DNA of 64,000 nucleotides from an uncultured Muribaculaceae bacterium (GTDB lineage Bacteria > Bacteroidota > Bacteroidia > Bacteroidales > Muribaculaceae): assembly GCA_910586995.1 (NCBI GenBank), contig CAJUKZ010000010.1, positions 8,553-72,552 of the forward strand. Direction: 5' to 3'. The translations under genes and the position numbers were made by a program. Positions 16,242 through 24,923 of the stretch are shown here, piece after piece (positions within the stretch are counted from its first letter, which is position 1; every line of letters begins with the position of its first letter). The notes beneath the pieces are model-generated. The model searched no databases. It was not told where the DNA came from and saw only the letters and a list, made by a program, of their open reading frames with translations.

Positions 16242-16746
16242 CTACCCCAGCTTCTGCTTCAACCGTTTAAAGCGCTGCAATTGTTCTTCTTCCGGCAATT
16301 GTGGCGCTTGCTGTTTCCGCTTAGTCTTAGGACGGGCATCCCACGGCAGGGGCAGCAACTTCTGAGGAGTGATCTTGCGCTTCACATGAGGCTGTATGCA
16401 GATCGCGGCGAGAAGTCTCACGCGCTCCCAGGCAGCCCGGCTCTCGGAATCACTCGATTCTGTATAGGCTTTGGCTATAGCACCGAACTCGTCGGGAGTG
16501 CAGGCCATGAAATCACGCATGCACATCCCGATCTGTCCGATTGCGAATCCGAGTAATTCTAAGATTCCCGACGCTTTTTTTTTGAGCCTTCCGCAGAGGC
16601 CGCAGTCTCCGTCTCATCACTCGAATTAAGAGTGGTCGCCCAACTTACCAGTTCCTCCTGGTCAATTGCGTCGGCGAAACCCATCAGGGTCTTGTCGAAC
16701 TCTATGCCCTCACGTGCGCAGGCCGAAGCCACACATACTATGTTTA
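16242..16746 (-). pseudogene. Phage tail-assembly chaperone pair with -1 frameshift site, 5' truncated
   Basis: Two overlapping frames lie just upstream of the tape-measure remnant. The first (FDKTLMGFADAIDQEEL, ending EGSKKKRRES) stops at 16559-16561. The second continues DFMACTPDEFGAIAKAYTES and QPHVKRKITPQKLLPLPWD. A run of nine A at 16575-16583 lets a -1 slip join them in one frame (reading ASGILELLGFAIGQIG across the junction). This is the G/GT arrangement of tailed phages. The 5' end is missing: upstream of about 16746 the frame meets a stop and homology-like sequence ends. No function is expected now. Confidence 0.65.
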
Positions 16747-16900
16747 TAGGATGACGTTATGTGTGCAAATTTTGTACAATGAATCAGAAGAAAGGAAGTT
16801 TGGTTATTCCACTCAATTAACACCGATATGTAGATTTACATAATGTTTAAATTATTCTGCTATTTGATTAGTCGTCTGGTGAAAATTACAGAAAACAAAA

Positions 16901-16932
16901 ATCAGACACCTACAGAATGGTAAGTGTCTGAT
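16901..16932 (-). terminator. Rho-independent terminator
   Basis: A perfect 9-bp stem ATCAGACAC/GTGTCTGAT with a 14-base loop, followed on the minus strand by TTTTTGTTTTC. It lies 19 bases past the stop of the lipoprotein gene. Confidence 0.85.
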
Positions 16933-16950
16933 CAGATCATCTAATGAATA

Positions 16951-17460
16951 TCAGTCATCCAACGTGTAATACACAAATGTCACTGTACCATTTATTTTAA
17001 GAGTATTGGCATTGGCAATATCAGGGCCGCGGCCATCTCCAAGAGCAGAAACCAATAGTCCGGCAAAGGCTACAGTGTAGTTATCAAACTTCAATGTGAC
17101 GTTTTTGCCTGATTTCTTAACAACTGTTACCTTTCCATCCTCATAAGAATATTCTGCGTTTTCGGTGCCAAGCACGAGATCGTCGGGTGTTACTTCATCC
17201 CCTACCTCATATTCAGTAAGGTCTTCGTAACATGCAATGGTGTGCATGACGCCACTTTTTGAGACACCAATATAATAAAAGCCTGATTCATCGTAATTGG
17301 GAACGATGGAGCCTACATCCCATTTTTGACCATTAACAGTCAGACTTCCATTAGAAGAACCACCGTCTGGTTCGTCATCGTCACTGCTACATGAAGTGAA
17401 TCCGAGTGAGATCGCAGCTACAAACAGCATTGTAGCCAAGGCATGAATATACTTTTTCAT
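16951..17460 (-). CDS. Lipoprotein of unknown function
   Basis: A 169-residue protein with a clear lipoprotein signal (MKKYIHALATMLFVAAISLGFTSC, lipidated Cys24) followed by SSDDDEPDGG, the acidic pattern that directs Bacteroidota lipoproteins to the cell surface. The rest is predicted beta-rich and matches no family I recognise; GSLTVNGQKWDVGSIVPNYDESGFYYIG resembles the short immunoglobulin-like folds of gut Bacteroidales. It is 12 bases downstream of a broken outer-membrane barrel gene, with which it was probably an operon. Confidence 0.75.
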   Translation of the reverse strand: MKKYIHALATMLFVAAISLGFTSCSSDDDEPDGGSSNGSLTVNGQKWDVGSIVPNYDESGFYYIGVSKSGVMHTIACYEDLTEYEVGDEVTPDDLVLGTENAEYSYEDGKVTVVKKSGKNVTLKFDNYTVAFAGLLVSALGDGRGPDIANANTLKINGTVTFVYYTLDD

Positions 17461-17472
17461 AGTATGGCTTCT

Positions 17473-17864
17473 TTAGAATTTATATGATACACCGATAGAG
17501 ATAGGCAGGCGGTTGAACCATTTGATTCCTTGCCATTTGACTTCAACGCCAATATTAAAACGGTCTGTTATAGCATACTCCGCTCCTGCGCCAAGGTTGT
17601 AATAGAACTTATTCATTGATGAACTTCCTATTTCTTCATCGTCATTATCGGCTTCACGGGTTCTACCCTCAGGCTCTGATTTTGTGACTACTCCCTTGAT
17701 ATTGGCATATCCGATACCTGCAAGTGGGTAGACGTTGATTTTCTCACCAATTTTGAACAGATAGTGAACGTTAGCACCCACCTCAAACAGGCTTGCGCCT
17801 TTAGCCTTGAAGTCGTAGCCCGCGACATAGCCATTGCACACAAGCAAAACAATAACTTTTTCAT
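17473..17864 (-). pseudogene. Outer-membrane beta-barrel protein, deleted and frameshifted
   Basis: A signal-peptide start at ATG 17864 (MKKLLFCLCAMAMS) soon leaves frame. The frame that continues to the stop at 17473 encodes the C-terminal half of an 8-stranded porin-like barrel (EVGANVHYLFKIGEKINVYPLAGIGYANIKG; FNIGVEVKWQGIKWFNRLPISIGVSYKF, with the terminal Phe). The N-terminal strands of such ~190-residue proteins are missing, so an out-of-frame deletion joined the signal peptide to the middle of the barrel. A sequencing error would not restore the lost strands. Confidence 0.7.
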
Positions 17865-17986
17865 AAGATGATAATTATTAGTTTGTTGCGAAACAAGGCT
17901 CAGGAATCGCGTATTTTATTAGCAACCGCTCATGTCCGGTGATCCAGTTTTTGGGGATTCTGTTGTGCAAATATTATAAAAGCAAA

Positions 17987-18019
17987 ATCGCAACCAACTT
18001 TAGTTTAGTTGATTGCGAT
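17987..18019 (-). terminator. Terminator of tRNA-Gln
   Basis: Thirteen-base arms (ATCGCAATCAACT and its near-complement, one mismatch) with a 7-base loop, followed on the minus strand by TTTGCTTTTA. It lies 9 bases past the tRNA 3' end. Confidence 0.8.
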
Positions 18020-18027
18020 CTTGTTTG

Positions 18028-18098
18028 TTGCCTTGGAAGGATTCGAACCCTCACAGGCGGAACCAGAATCCGACGTGCTACCATTACACCACAAGGCA
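18028..18098 (-). tRNA. tRNA-Gln (anticodon CUG)
   Basis: The minus strand folds as a cloverleaf: acceptor TGCCTTG/CAAGGCA, D-loop GGTGTAATGGTAGCA, anticodon loop TTCTGGT (anticodon CTG), T-arm GAGGGTTCGAATCCTTC, discriminator A. The 3' CCA is not encoded. The G-less acceptor start TGCC is typical of bacterial tRNA-Gln. The first pair of the anticodon stem is a mismatch as I fold it. Confidence 0.93.
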
Positions 18099-18138
18099 AT
18101 TTTTGTCAGTTTTTAACGGCTCTCCGTTTTTGACGTTG

Positions 18139-18168
18139 CAAAGGTAGGTAGTTTTTTTTATTCTGCAA
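18139..18168 (-). promoter_or_regulatory. Promoter of tRNA-Gln
   Basis: TTG (18168-18166), a 19-base spacer and TACCTTTG (18146-18139) on the minus strand match the consensus perfectly, about 40 bases upstream of the tRNA. Confidence 0.75.
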
Positions 18169-18281
18169 AATTTTCAACAACTTTTTTTGCCCACATTGTA
18201 AAATTTGTGGAATTTATAGCAAAAAACGTTCTTAATGGAAGCGGCAATTTCAATAAATATTGATTTTTATATATGGTTTCT

Positions 18282-18311
18282 TTGAACATCACATCAAAAT
18301 TAATAATTTTG
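18282..18311 (+). promoter_or_regulatory. Promoter of the PfkB-family kinase
   Basis: TTG at 18282-18284, a 19-base spacer and TAATTTTG at 18304-18311. The predicted transcription start near 18318 gives a leader of ~25 bases. Confidence 0.75.
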
Positions 18312-18343
18312 CATCATGTTGAATATCAATATTAATAATACCA

Positions 18344-19222
18344 GTGAAAGGAATAGTAGTAGGAATGGGGGAAGCCCTATGGGACATTCTCCCCGAAGGT
18401 AAAAAAGTAGGTGGTGCTCCTGCCAACTTTGCATATCATGTGTCGCAATTTGGATTAGACAGTTGCGTAGTAAGCGCTGTCGGCGATGATGAGCCAGGAC
18501 ATGAAATTACAGAAAACTTCTCGTCAAAAGGACTTAACCAGCACATCGAGAAAGTTCAATACCCGACAGGTAGCATACTTGTAGAGATTGATCAGGCCGG
18601 GATACCGCAATATGATATTAAAGAGAACGTAGCATGGGATAACATTCCATATACGACATCACTTGAAAAATTGGCGAAGCAGACCAAGGCTGTATGCTTC
18701 GGCTCGCTGGCACAGCGCAATTCTGTTTCGAGAAATACCATAAACCGTTTTCTTGATGCTATACCGTCCGAGAATGAACCGTTAATCGTTTTTGATATTA
18801 ATCTACGACAAGATTTCTATAATAAGGAAATTATATGTGATTCAATGCAACGCTGCAACATCCTAAAAATCAATGATGAGGAACTTGTTGATATCAGCCG
18901 TATGTTCGGATTTCCCGAAATAGATTTTCAAGACAAATGCCGGATATTATTAGGAAAGTACAATCTGAAGATGCTTATATTGACGTGCGGTATCAACGGA
19001 AGCTATGTATTCACTCCCGGAAACGTTTCTTTCCAGCCTACCCCAAAAGTAAATGTAGCAGATACTGTAGGCGCCGGAGATTCTTTTACTGCCGCTTTTA
19101 TATCCAGTATACTAAAAGGCAAGTCCGTAGCCGAATCGCATGACATTGCAGTAAGAACATCCGCCTACGTCTGCACTAAGAATGGAGCAATGCCAATACT
19201 CCCAGAAGAACTTACATCATAA
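18344..19222 (+). CDS. PfkB-family sugar kinase (fructokinase-like)
   Basis: This 292-residue ribokinase-fold enzyme has GGAPANFAYHVSQFGLDS near residues 22-40 (the first PfkB signature region) and DTVGAGDSFTAAFI near residue 240, with the catalytic Asp in GAGDS and the anion hole around it. Opening GMGEALWDILPEGKKVGGAP is close to bacterial fructokinases, which phosphorylate fructose to fructose 6-phosphate, but other hexoses are possible. The start is GTG 18344; the ATG at 18316 is out of frame. It is monocistronic, ended by a terminator at 19287. Confidence 0.88.
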   Translation: MKGIVVGMGEALWDILPEGKKVGGAPANFAYHVSQFGLDSCVVSAVGDDEPGHEITENFSSKGLNQHIEKVQYPTGSILVEIDQAGIPQYDIKENVAWDNIPYTTSLEKLAKQTKAVCFGSLAQRNSVSRNTINRFLDAIPSENEPLIVFDINLRQDFYNKEIICDSMQRCNILKINDEELVDISRMFGFPEIDFQDKCRILLGKYNLKMLILTCGINGSYVFTPGNVSFQPTPKVNVADTVGAGDSFTAAFISSILKGKSVAESHDIAVRTSAYVCTKNGAMPILPEELTS

Positions 19223-19286
19223 CGGCATATCAACAGACAAAAGCATACTTAAAATAGATAAGATCCATCAAGTCCTTATATTAAAT

Positions 19287-19309
19287 AAATGCCGCAGTCC
19301 GCGGCATTT
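19287..19309 (+). terminator. Terminator of the sugar kinase gene
   Basis: A perfect 9-bp stem AAATGCCGC/GCGGCATTT with a 5-base loop, followed by GTCTTATTTG. Confidence 0.75.
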
Positions 19310-19383
19310 GTCTTATTTGTAAATATTAACAATATTTGCCAGGATTTCAGCCTACCCTGACTGCTATTATCATTGTTTTTTAG

Positions 19384-19391
19384 TAGTTTTG
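19384..19391 (+). promoter_or_regulatory. -7 element upstream of the (p)ppGpp synthetase gene
   Basis: TAGTTTTG matches TAnnTTTG perfectly; a CTG, not TTG, is found 20 bases upstream, so the -33 side is weaker. The expected leader is about 90 bases. Confidence 0.5.
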
Positions 19392-19487
19392 TCATTTAAT
19401 CCAGCGTGAAATTACGTTGAGACTAAACGATGCCTCTATTTTACCCGGCTAAAACGCCGGAGCCGTATCCCTAATGATTTTTATCTT

Positions 19488-21764
19488 ATGGAAAAGCAAG
19501 TTTCACATATCCCGGCAATGCCATCTGTAGATTTCTCCAAAATCAACACTACCGAGGGCTACCACTTCACAGATACTGAAAAAGCATGGGCTGTATCTGC
19601 TGTACGCCGTCTTTCAACGCTTACAAATAGCTGTGCAGCTCCTGATGACTTCAGCCGTATAATACGCACCGTGCGCAAGGCTGTAGCAGCCGGCTTCTGC
19701 GGACGCGACAGACACGGCATACATCCGCTTCTTCATGATCTGGCCACTGCTTGCAGCCTATGCGAACGAGTAAGCCCTGACCGCTCAATGACTATCGCCA
19801 TCATAATGAGCCGGCTATGCCGACATGGATGTATGTCCTCCGACATAGTAAACAAAGAATGGGGGGAAGACGTGGGACACCTTGTCGACGGGCTGACGAA
19901 AGTAGCCGGCCTGTATGACCGCGGTGCATCTGCAAGCGTAGATACGGAAAACTTCAGGAATCTATTGTTTACTTTCGCACAGGATATCCGTGTGATCATA
20001 ATAATGATTGTGGAGCGGCTTGAACTTATGCGCACCATCAACCACCATCCTGATCAGGTATTCGTGCGCGAGGTAGCACGCGAAGCAGGGTATCTATACG
20101 CACCGCTTGCACATCGTCTTGGACTGTACGCTATCAAAAGCGAACTGGAGGACATGTCTCTGAAATACACAAACCGCGACATATACACCAAAATCGCCCG
20201 TAAGCTCAACGAAACCAAGGCTTCGCGCGATGCATACATCGCTGCATTCATCGCCCCCGTAAAGAAGAAATTAGAGCAGGAAGGATTGAAGTTCGACATC
20301 AAGGGACGCACAAAAAGTATATATTCCATCTGGAACAAGATGAAAAAACAACGTGTGGATCTTGATCACATATATGACTTATTCGCAATCAGAATAATCC
20401 TTGACACGCCACTGCCGAAAGAAAAAAGCGAATGTTGGCTCGCCTATTCGCTAATCACCGACATGTACAGGCCCAATCCATCACGAATGAAGGATTGGTT
20501 GAGCATACCCAAAAGCAATGGGTATGAATCTCTGCACATCACCGTATATGGTCCGGACGAAAGATGGGTGGAAGTGCAGATACGCACCAAACGTATGGAC
20601 CTTGTAGCTGAAAAAGGTCTGGCTGCACATTGGAAATACAAAGGCATAAAAAGCGAAAACAATCTTGACGCATGGATGAACAACGTCCGCGACATTCTGG
20701 AGACTGCGGAAAGCGGTCCGATGGAGCTGATGAAAAACATGCGTATGGACATATACGACAAGGAAGTATTCGTGTTCACGCCAAAAGGAGATCTATATAA
20801 GCTACCATTCGGAGCTACCGTTCTTGATTTCGCTTTCCACATCCATTCAGGACTTGGATGCCGCACCACCGGAGCAAGAGTAAACGGCCGTAATGAGAAA
20901 CTCAACTACCGTCTTTCAAGCGGAGACACTGTAGAGATAATGACTTCTTCAACCCAGACTCCCAAACGCGACTGGCTGGGCATGGTGGTCACATCAAAAG
21001 CACGTAATAAGATCAGAGCTTCAATAAAAGAGCGGGAAAACCGTCAGGCAGAACTTGGCAAAGAATTACTTGAGCGCAGGTTCAAAAACCGCAAGCTCGA
21101 AATTGATGACAGTCTGCTGATGAAGCTCATTAAGAAAATGGGCTACAAAACCGTTACGGATTTCTATAACGATATAGCATCCGAGAATACAGACATAAAT
21201 GATGTAATCGGAGTACTTGAATCCTTGCAGGAAAACAAAGCGCCAGAACCAACCGAACGAGTATCAGCCGAGGAGTTTGCCCTGTATAAATCGCCCGATC
21301 CTGACGGACAAACCTCCGATATATTAATAATAGGAGACAACGTAAAAGGCCTGAATTATAAGATGGCAAGGTGCTGCAATCCCATCTATGGCGACGACGT
21401 ATTCGGATTTGTTTCGGCAGAGGGAGTGATTAAGATCCACCGCGCCGACTGCCCCAATGCCAGGAATATCCGCGAAAAATCGCCTTACAGAATAATTGAT
21501 ACCCGCTGGAGCGGTAAAATAGGAACACAGTTTGCCGCCACTCTAAATATAGTAGGCACTGACGACATCGGTATTGTCACAAACATAACATCCATCATCA
21601 ACAAGCACAATAATGTGAGCCTACGCAGTATAAACGTGAATTCACAAGACGGGCTTTTCCAAGGCAATGTCCTTGTAGGAATCAGCGACACGGCATCATT
21701 GGATAACCTAATTAAAAAGATCAAAACAGTGAAAGGCGTCAAAGACGTCGTAAGAAGCAAATAA
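19488..21764 (+). CDS. Rel-type (p)ppGpp synthetase with inactive hydrolase domain
   Basis: This 758-residue protein has the RSH layout: HD-hydrolase region (~55-205), synthetase (~245-360), TGS (~410-470) and C-terminal ACT (~680-758). The synthetase core is intact (SRMKDWLSIPKSNGYESLH, QIRTKRMDLVAEKGLAAHWKYK). In the hydrolase region the HD and ED pairs of HDxxED are replaced (IIMSRLCRHG, about 105-114) and the later DRLHN becomes ERLEL, so ppGpp breakdown should be lost. It most likely makes (p)ppGpp from ATP and GTP/GDP in the stringent response, with a separate SpoT elsewhere. The downstream lipoprotein gene starts 5 bases after it. Confidence 0.93.
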   Translation: MEKQVSHIPAMPSVDFSKINTTEGYHFTDTEKAWAVSAVRRLSTLTNSCAAPDDFSRIIRTVRKAVAAGFCGRDRHGIHPLLHDLATACSLCERVSPDRSMTIAIIMSRLCRHGCMSSDIVNKEWGEDVGHLVDGLTKVAGLYDRGASASVDTENFRNLLFTFAQDIRVIIIMIVERLELMRTINHHPDQVFVREVAREAGYLYAPLAHRLGLYAIKSELEDMSLKYTNRDIYTKIARKLNETKASRDAYIAAFIAPVKKKLEQEGLKFDIKGRTKSIYSIWNKMKKQRVDLDHIYDLFAIRIILDTPLPKEKSECWLAYSLITDMYRPNPSRMKDWLSIPKSNGYESLHITVYGPDERWVEVQIRTKRMDLVAEKGLAAHWKYKGIKSENNLDAWMNNVRDILETAESGPMELMKNMRMDIYDKEVFVFTPKGDLYKLPFGATVLDFAFHIHSGLGCRTTGARVNGRNEKLNYRLSSGDTVEIMTSSTQTPKRDWLGMVVTSKARNKIRASIKERENRQAELGKELLERRFKNRKLEIDDSLLMKLIKKMGYKTVTDFYNDIASENTDINDVIGVLESLQENKAPEPTERVSAEEFALYKSPDPDGQTSDILIIGDNVKGLNYKMARCCNPIYGDDVFGFVSAEGVIKIHRADCPNARNIREKSPYRIIDTRWSGKIGTQFAATLNIVGTDDIGIVTNITSIINKHNNVSLRSINVNSQDGLFQGNVLVGISDTASLDNLIKKIKTVKGVKDVVRSK

Positions 21765-21769
21765 GCGAT

Positions 21770-22606
21770 ATGAAACTTTATAGATCAGCCATTATTCTTT
21801 TACCAGCGCTCGCATGCTTCACTGCATGCGGAGTGAAATCGTCATCTGAAGCCGAAACGATGCTCTCCAGTATTCAATCTGACATCGCCGCCGGACATTT
21901 CCAGCAAGCAATAGCCACAATGGACAGCCTGGACCGACGTTTCCCAAATGAGACTGCAATACGCGCTGAAGCTATCAAGCTCAGACCATCAGCTATTGAA
22001 GGAGCCACAATAGCCGAAATTGCCTCTGCTGATTCTGCAATAGCAGCTACAAACAAAACAATAGACTCTCTTGCAGGTGAATTCACTCATATAGTCAATC
22101 CTGCCCTTGTCGAAAACTATCATGTGATAAAATCCTGCAAAAAGCCGGCACTGATGACATCTACAGCAATAGAGCCGCGTGTCGATGAAGATTATAACTT
22201 CTATATTGTAGCATCGCTTCAAGGAAAAAACATCGGACTAAATTCACTTACACTCACATCCGGAGGGCTTTCAGCAACGACAAATGTAATTCCTGAAGGC
22301 GATGAGCGATCTTTCGCTTCCGCACTGGGACAAAAAGCCGTATTTTCTGAAATAGATGCTGAGGAGCTTGGAATACTTGCTACAAAAAACAAAGGCAACT
22401 CCGCTACTCTGACATTCAACGGCCGGTTGGGATCCAAGCAGATCACACTCTCTCCATCAGAAGTAAACGGTATAGCCGACTCATATACTTTCGCCAAAGC
22501 CCACAAGACTCTGCTTTTGGCCAAGATCCGTCGAGAAAAACTTGAACGGCAACTTCAGATAGCACGCAATCAGATTGCCAACATGAGTCCTCAATCACAA
22601 GAATAA
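21770..22606 (+). CDS. Lipoprotein with C-terminal coiled coil, unknown function
   Basis: A 278-residue protein with a lipoprotein signal MKLYRSAIILLPALACFTAC (Cys20). Helical segments at ~30-105 (IQSDIAAGHFQQAIATMDSL; then repeated Ala/Ser heptads) are followed by a beta-rich middle and a C-terminal helix (LLLAKIRREKLERQLQIARN) likely to be a coiled coil. No domain family is recognised. It is 5 bases after the Rel-type gene and 3 bases before the GH89 gene, so it is co-transcribed with both, but nothing ties it to either function. Confidence 0.75.
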   Translation: MKLYRSAIILLPALACFTACGVKSSSEAETMLSSIQSDIAAGHFQQAIATMDSLDRRFPNETAIRAEAIKLRPSAIEGATIAEIASADSAIAATNKTIDSLAGEFTHIVNPALVENYHVIKSCKKPALMTSTAIEPRVDEDYNFYIVASLQGKNIGLNSLTLTSGGLSATTNVIPEGDERSFASALGQKAVFSEIDAEELGILATKNKGNSATLTFNGRLGSKQITLSPSEVNGIADSYTFAKAHKTLLLAKIRREKLERQLQIARNQIANMSPQSQE

Positions 22607-22609
22607 ATA

Positions 22610-24742
22610 ATGAAAGCCGGAGTCACACTCAGGACTATTATCTCAATAGCGATAGCCGTAATACACACATTCTCCTGCCGTGCGTATACACCATCCGCTA
22701 TCGACTCCCTTGCTCTACGCGTTACCGAAGGGACTTCTAATGGCCGGATATTCTTCTACGGCATGGAAGCTGAATATGACTCTTTCCGTATTGTACCAGA
22801 CTACGATAAGCAGACAATCACCATATATGGAAATTCTCCGGTAAGTCAGGCTGTCGGGCTGAATACATATCTTAAAGATGTAGCGAAGATCCATATTTGC
22901 TGGAACAATCCAAGCCAGGCTTTGCCTGAAGACATTCCGTTGCCTACAGATAACATCACAGGCATCACAACCATGCCACTCCGGTACTATCTGAATTATT
23001 GTACATTCTCCTACAGCACAGCTTTTTGGGATAAGCAGCGATGGATGCAGGAAATAGATTGGATGGCACTTCATGGAATCAACATGCCACTCGCTGTGAC
23101 CGGAACAGAAAAAGTATGGCTTAATGTCCTGGAACGCCTGGGATATGATTCATGCGAAGCAAAAGCCTTTATTGCCGGACCGCCATACAGCGCCTGGTGG
23201 CTAATGAATAATCTTGAAGGCTGGGGAGGCCCGGTATCCGACGAATGGGTGGAAAGACAATACGACCTGCAACGCGCGATTCTTTCCCGCATGAAATCAT
23301 TTGGCATGCATCCGGTACTTCCCGGATATTCCGGAATGCTGCCACACGATGCCGCTACAAAACTCGGAGTCGACGTATCAGACCCCGGATTATGGTGTGG
23401 ATTCACACGACCGGCATTCATTTCGCCAGACTCACATGCATTCTCCAGAATCGCAGACATATATTACGACGAGCTTACAAAGCTTTACGGACAATACGAC
23501 TTTTATTCAGCTGATCCCTTCCATGAAGGCGGCAATACCTCCGGGGTTGATATGGTAATGGCAGGACAAGCCATATTGAATGCAATGCGCAGGGCTAATA
23601 GCAATGCAAAATGGGTAATACAGGCATGGCAGGAAAACCCGAATCCGCAAATGATAGATTCGCTGCCGGACCACAGTGCAATCATACTTGACTTGTATGC
23701 AGAGACACACCCGCAATGGGGCGACTCGGATTCAGCCTGGTATCGTAAAGACGGCTTCGGAAAACATGATTGGATATACTGTATGCTGCTGAATTTCGGC
23801 GGAAATGTAGGCCTGCACGGGAGAATCGACAAACTGACCAAAGGATTTAGACGAGCAGAGAAGACTTCTCCACACTTATACGGAATCGGAGCTACGGCAG
23901 AAGGTATTGACAACAATCCGGTAATGTATGAACTGCTTTTCGATCTCCCCTGGGACATCTCGTCACGCCGCGGAATACCTCCATTGCAGAGATATATCAC
24001 TACAAGATATGCCCTGCAAGACAGCATACCTACCGACATATTAAAAGCATGGAGGTTGCTCGAATCTACTGTATACAACGCTCCTGCAGAATACCCGGGA
24101 CAAGGAACAGTAGAATCAATTATCTGCGCACGTCCTTCATGGGATATAAAAGGTGCGTCCACATGGGGAAATGCCAATCTATTTTACCCATCTGACTCTA
24201 CATCTCTTGCATCAAACCTGTTATCACAAGAGTCCGGCACACATCTCAAAACAAGCACTAATTACATATACGATCTGGCTGACATAAAGCGACAAGCCCT
24301 GTCCGATAAAGTTTACGACTTATACAAAAGCATTCGCGAATCATTTTTCAAAGGAGACATCCGGCACGCAAAATCCCAATCAGATTCAATGCTACAGATA
24401 ATATCCGAAGTTGATAGTTTGCTTTATGGAATTCCAGGTTTTTCCACAGAGGAATGGCTCAGGCAGGCCGCCCTTGCATCAAACGATAAAGAACAAAAAC
24501 GCCGTAACGTCAGAAACGCTGCACGACTGATTACGGTATGGGGAGATTCGGCAGCGGCAAATACGCATGGTCTTAAAGATTACTCCCACAGGCTATGGCA
24601 TGGAATTACTTCAGAGCTATATTATCGGAGATGGAAATCATTCTTCGACCATATATTCAATGACTCCCCCACCCCGGACTTTTACGACATGGAGATACAG
24701 TGGATTGAGAAACAGGTAGAGAGATACGCTCCCGAAAAGTAA
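22610..24742 (+). CDS. Alpha-N-acetylglucosaminidase, GH89 (NAGLU-like)
   Basis: This 710-residue secreted enzyme has a signal peptide of ~25 residues (MKAGVTLRTIISIAIAVIHTFSC; lipidation at the Cys is possible), a small N-terminal domain, and the GH89 catalytic barrel. Typical stretches are DWMALHGINMPLAVTGTEKV, PYSAWWLMNNLEGWGGPV, FYSADPFHEGG (first carboxylate) and GIGATAEGIDNNPVMYELLF (second). It should release terminal alpha-linked GlcNAc from host glycans such as mucin O-glycans or heparan fragments in the periplasm or at the surface. It stands apart from any polysaccharide-utilisation locus in this window. Confidence 0.93.
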   Translation: MKAGVTLRTIISIAIAVIHTFSCRAYTPSAIDSLALRVTEGTSNGRIFFYGMEAEYDSFRIVPDYDKQTITIYGNSPVSQAVGLNTYLKDVAKIHICWNNPSQALPEDIPLPTDNITGITTMPLRYYLNYCTFSYSTAFWDKQRWMQEIDWMALHGINMPLAVTGTEKVWLNVLERLGYDSCEAKAFIAGPPYSAWWLMNNLEGWGGPVSDEWVERQYDLQRAILSRMKSFGMHPVLPGYSGMLPHDAATKLGVDVSDPGLWCGFTRPAFISPDSHAFSRIADIYYDELTKLYGQYDFYSADPFHEGGNTSGVDMVMAGQAILNAMRRANSNAKWVIQAWQENPNPQMIDSLPDHSAIILDLYAETHPQWGDSDSAWYRKDGFGKHDWIYCMLLNFGGNVGLHGRIDKLTKGFRRAEKTSPHLYGIGATAEGIDNNPVMYELLFDLPWDISSRRGIPPLQRYITTRYALQDSIPTDILKAWRLLESTVYNAPAEYPGQGTVESIICARPSWDIKGASTWGNANLFYPSDSTSLASNLLSQESGTHLKTSTNYIYDLADIKRQALSDKVYDLYKSIRESFFKGDIRHAKSQSDSMLQIISEVDSLLYGIPGFSTEEWLRQAALASNDKEQKRRNVRNAARLITVWGDSAAANTHGLKDYSHRLWHGITSELYYRRWKSFFDHIFNDSPTPDFYDMEIQWIEKQVERYAPEK

Positions 24743-24861
24743 ATTACCGCCTTTAATCATACCAGGACACCAAGCGCACTCAAAAAAAATGGATTCCCTC
24801 GATCTGTCCATTATGTCCATAATAAACTATATAAATAGCAGATTCATCAAATTCAAAAGCT

Positions 24862-24890
24862 TTGAATCTCGCCTTTTTTCCGTAAATTTG
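24862..24890 (+). promoter_or_regulatory. Promoter of the ABC-F gene
   Basis: TTG at 24862-24864, an 18-base spacer and TAAATTTG at 24883-24890, with an expected start about 25 bases before the ATG at 24924. Confidence 0.65.
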
Positions 24891-24923
24891 CACTCCGAAA
24901 CAAAAAACAAACCAATCATTTAA

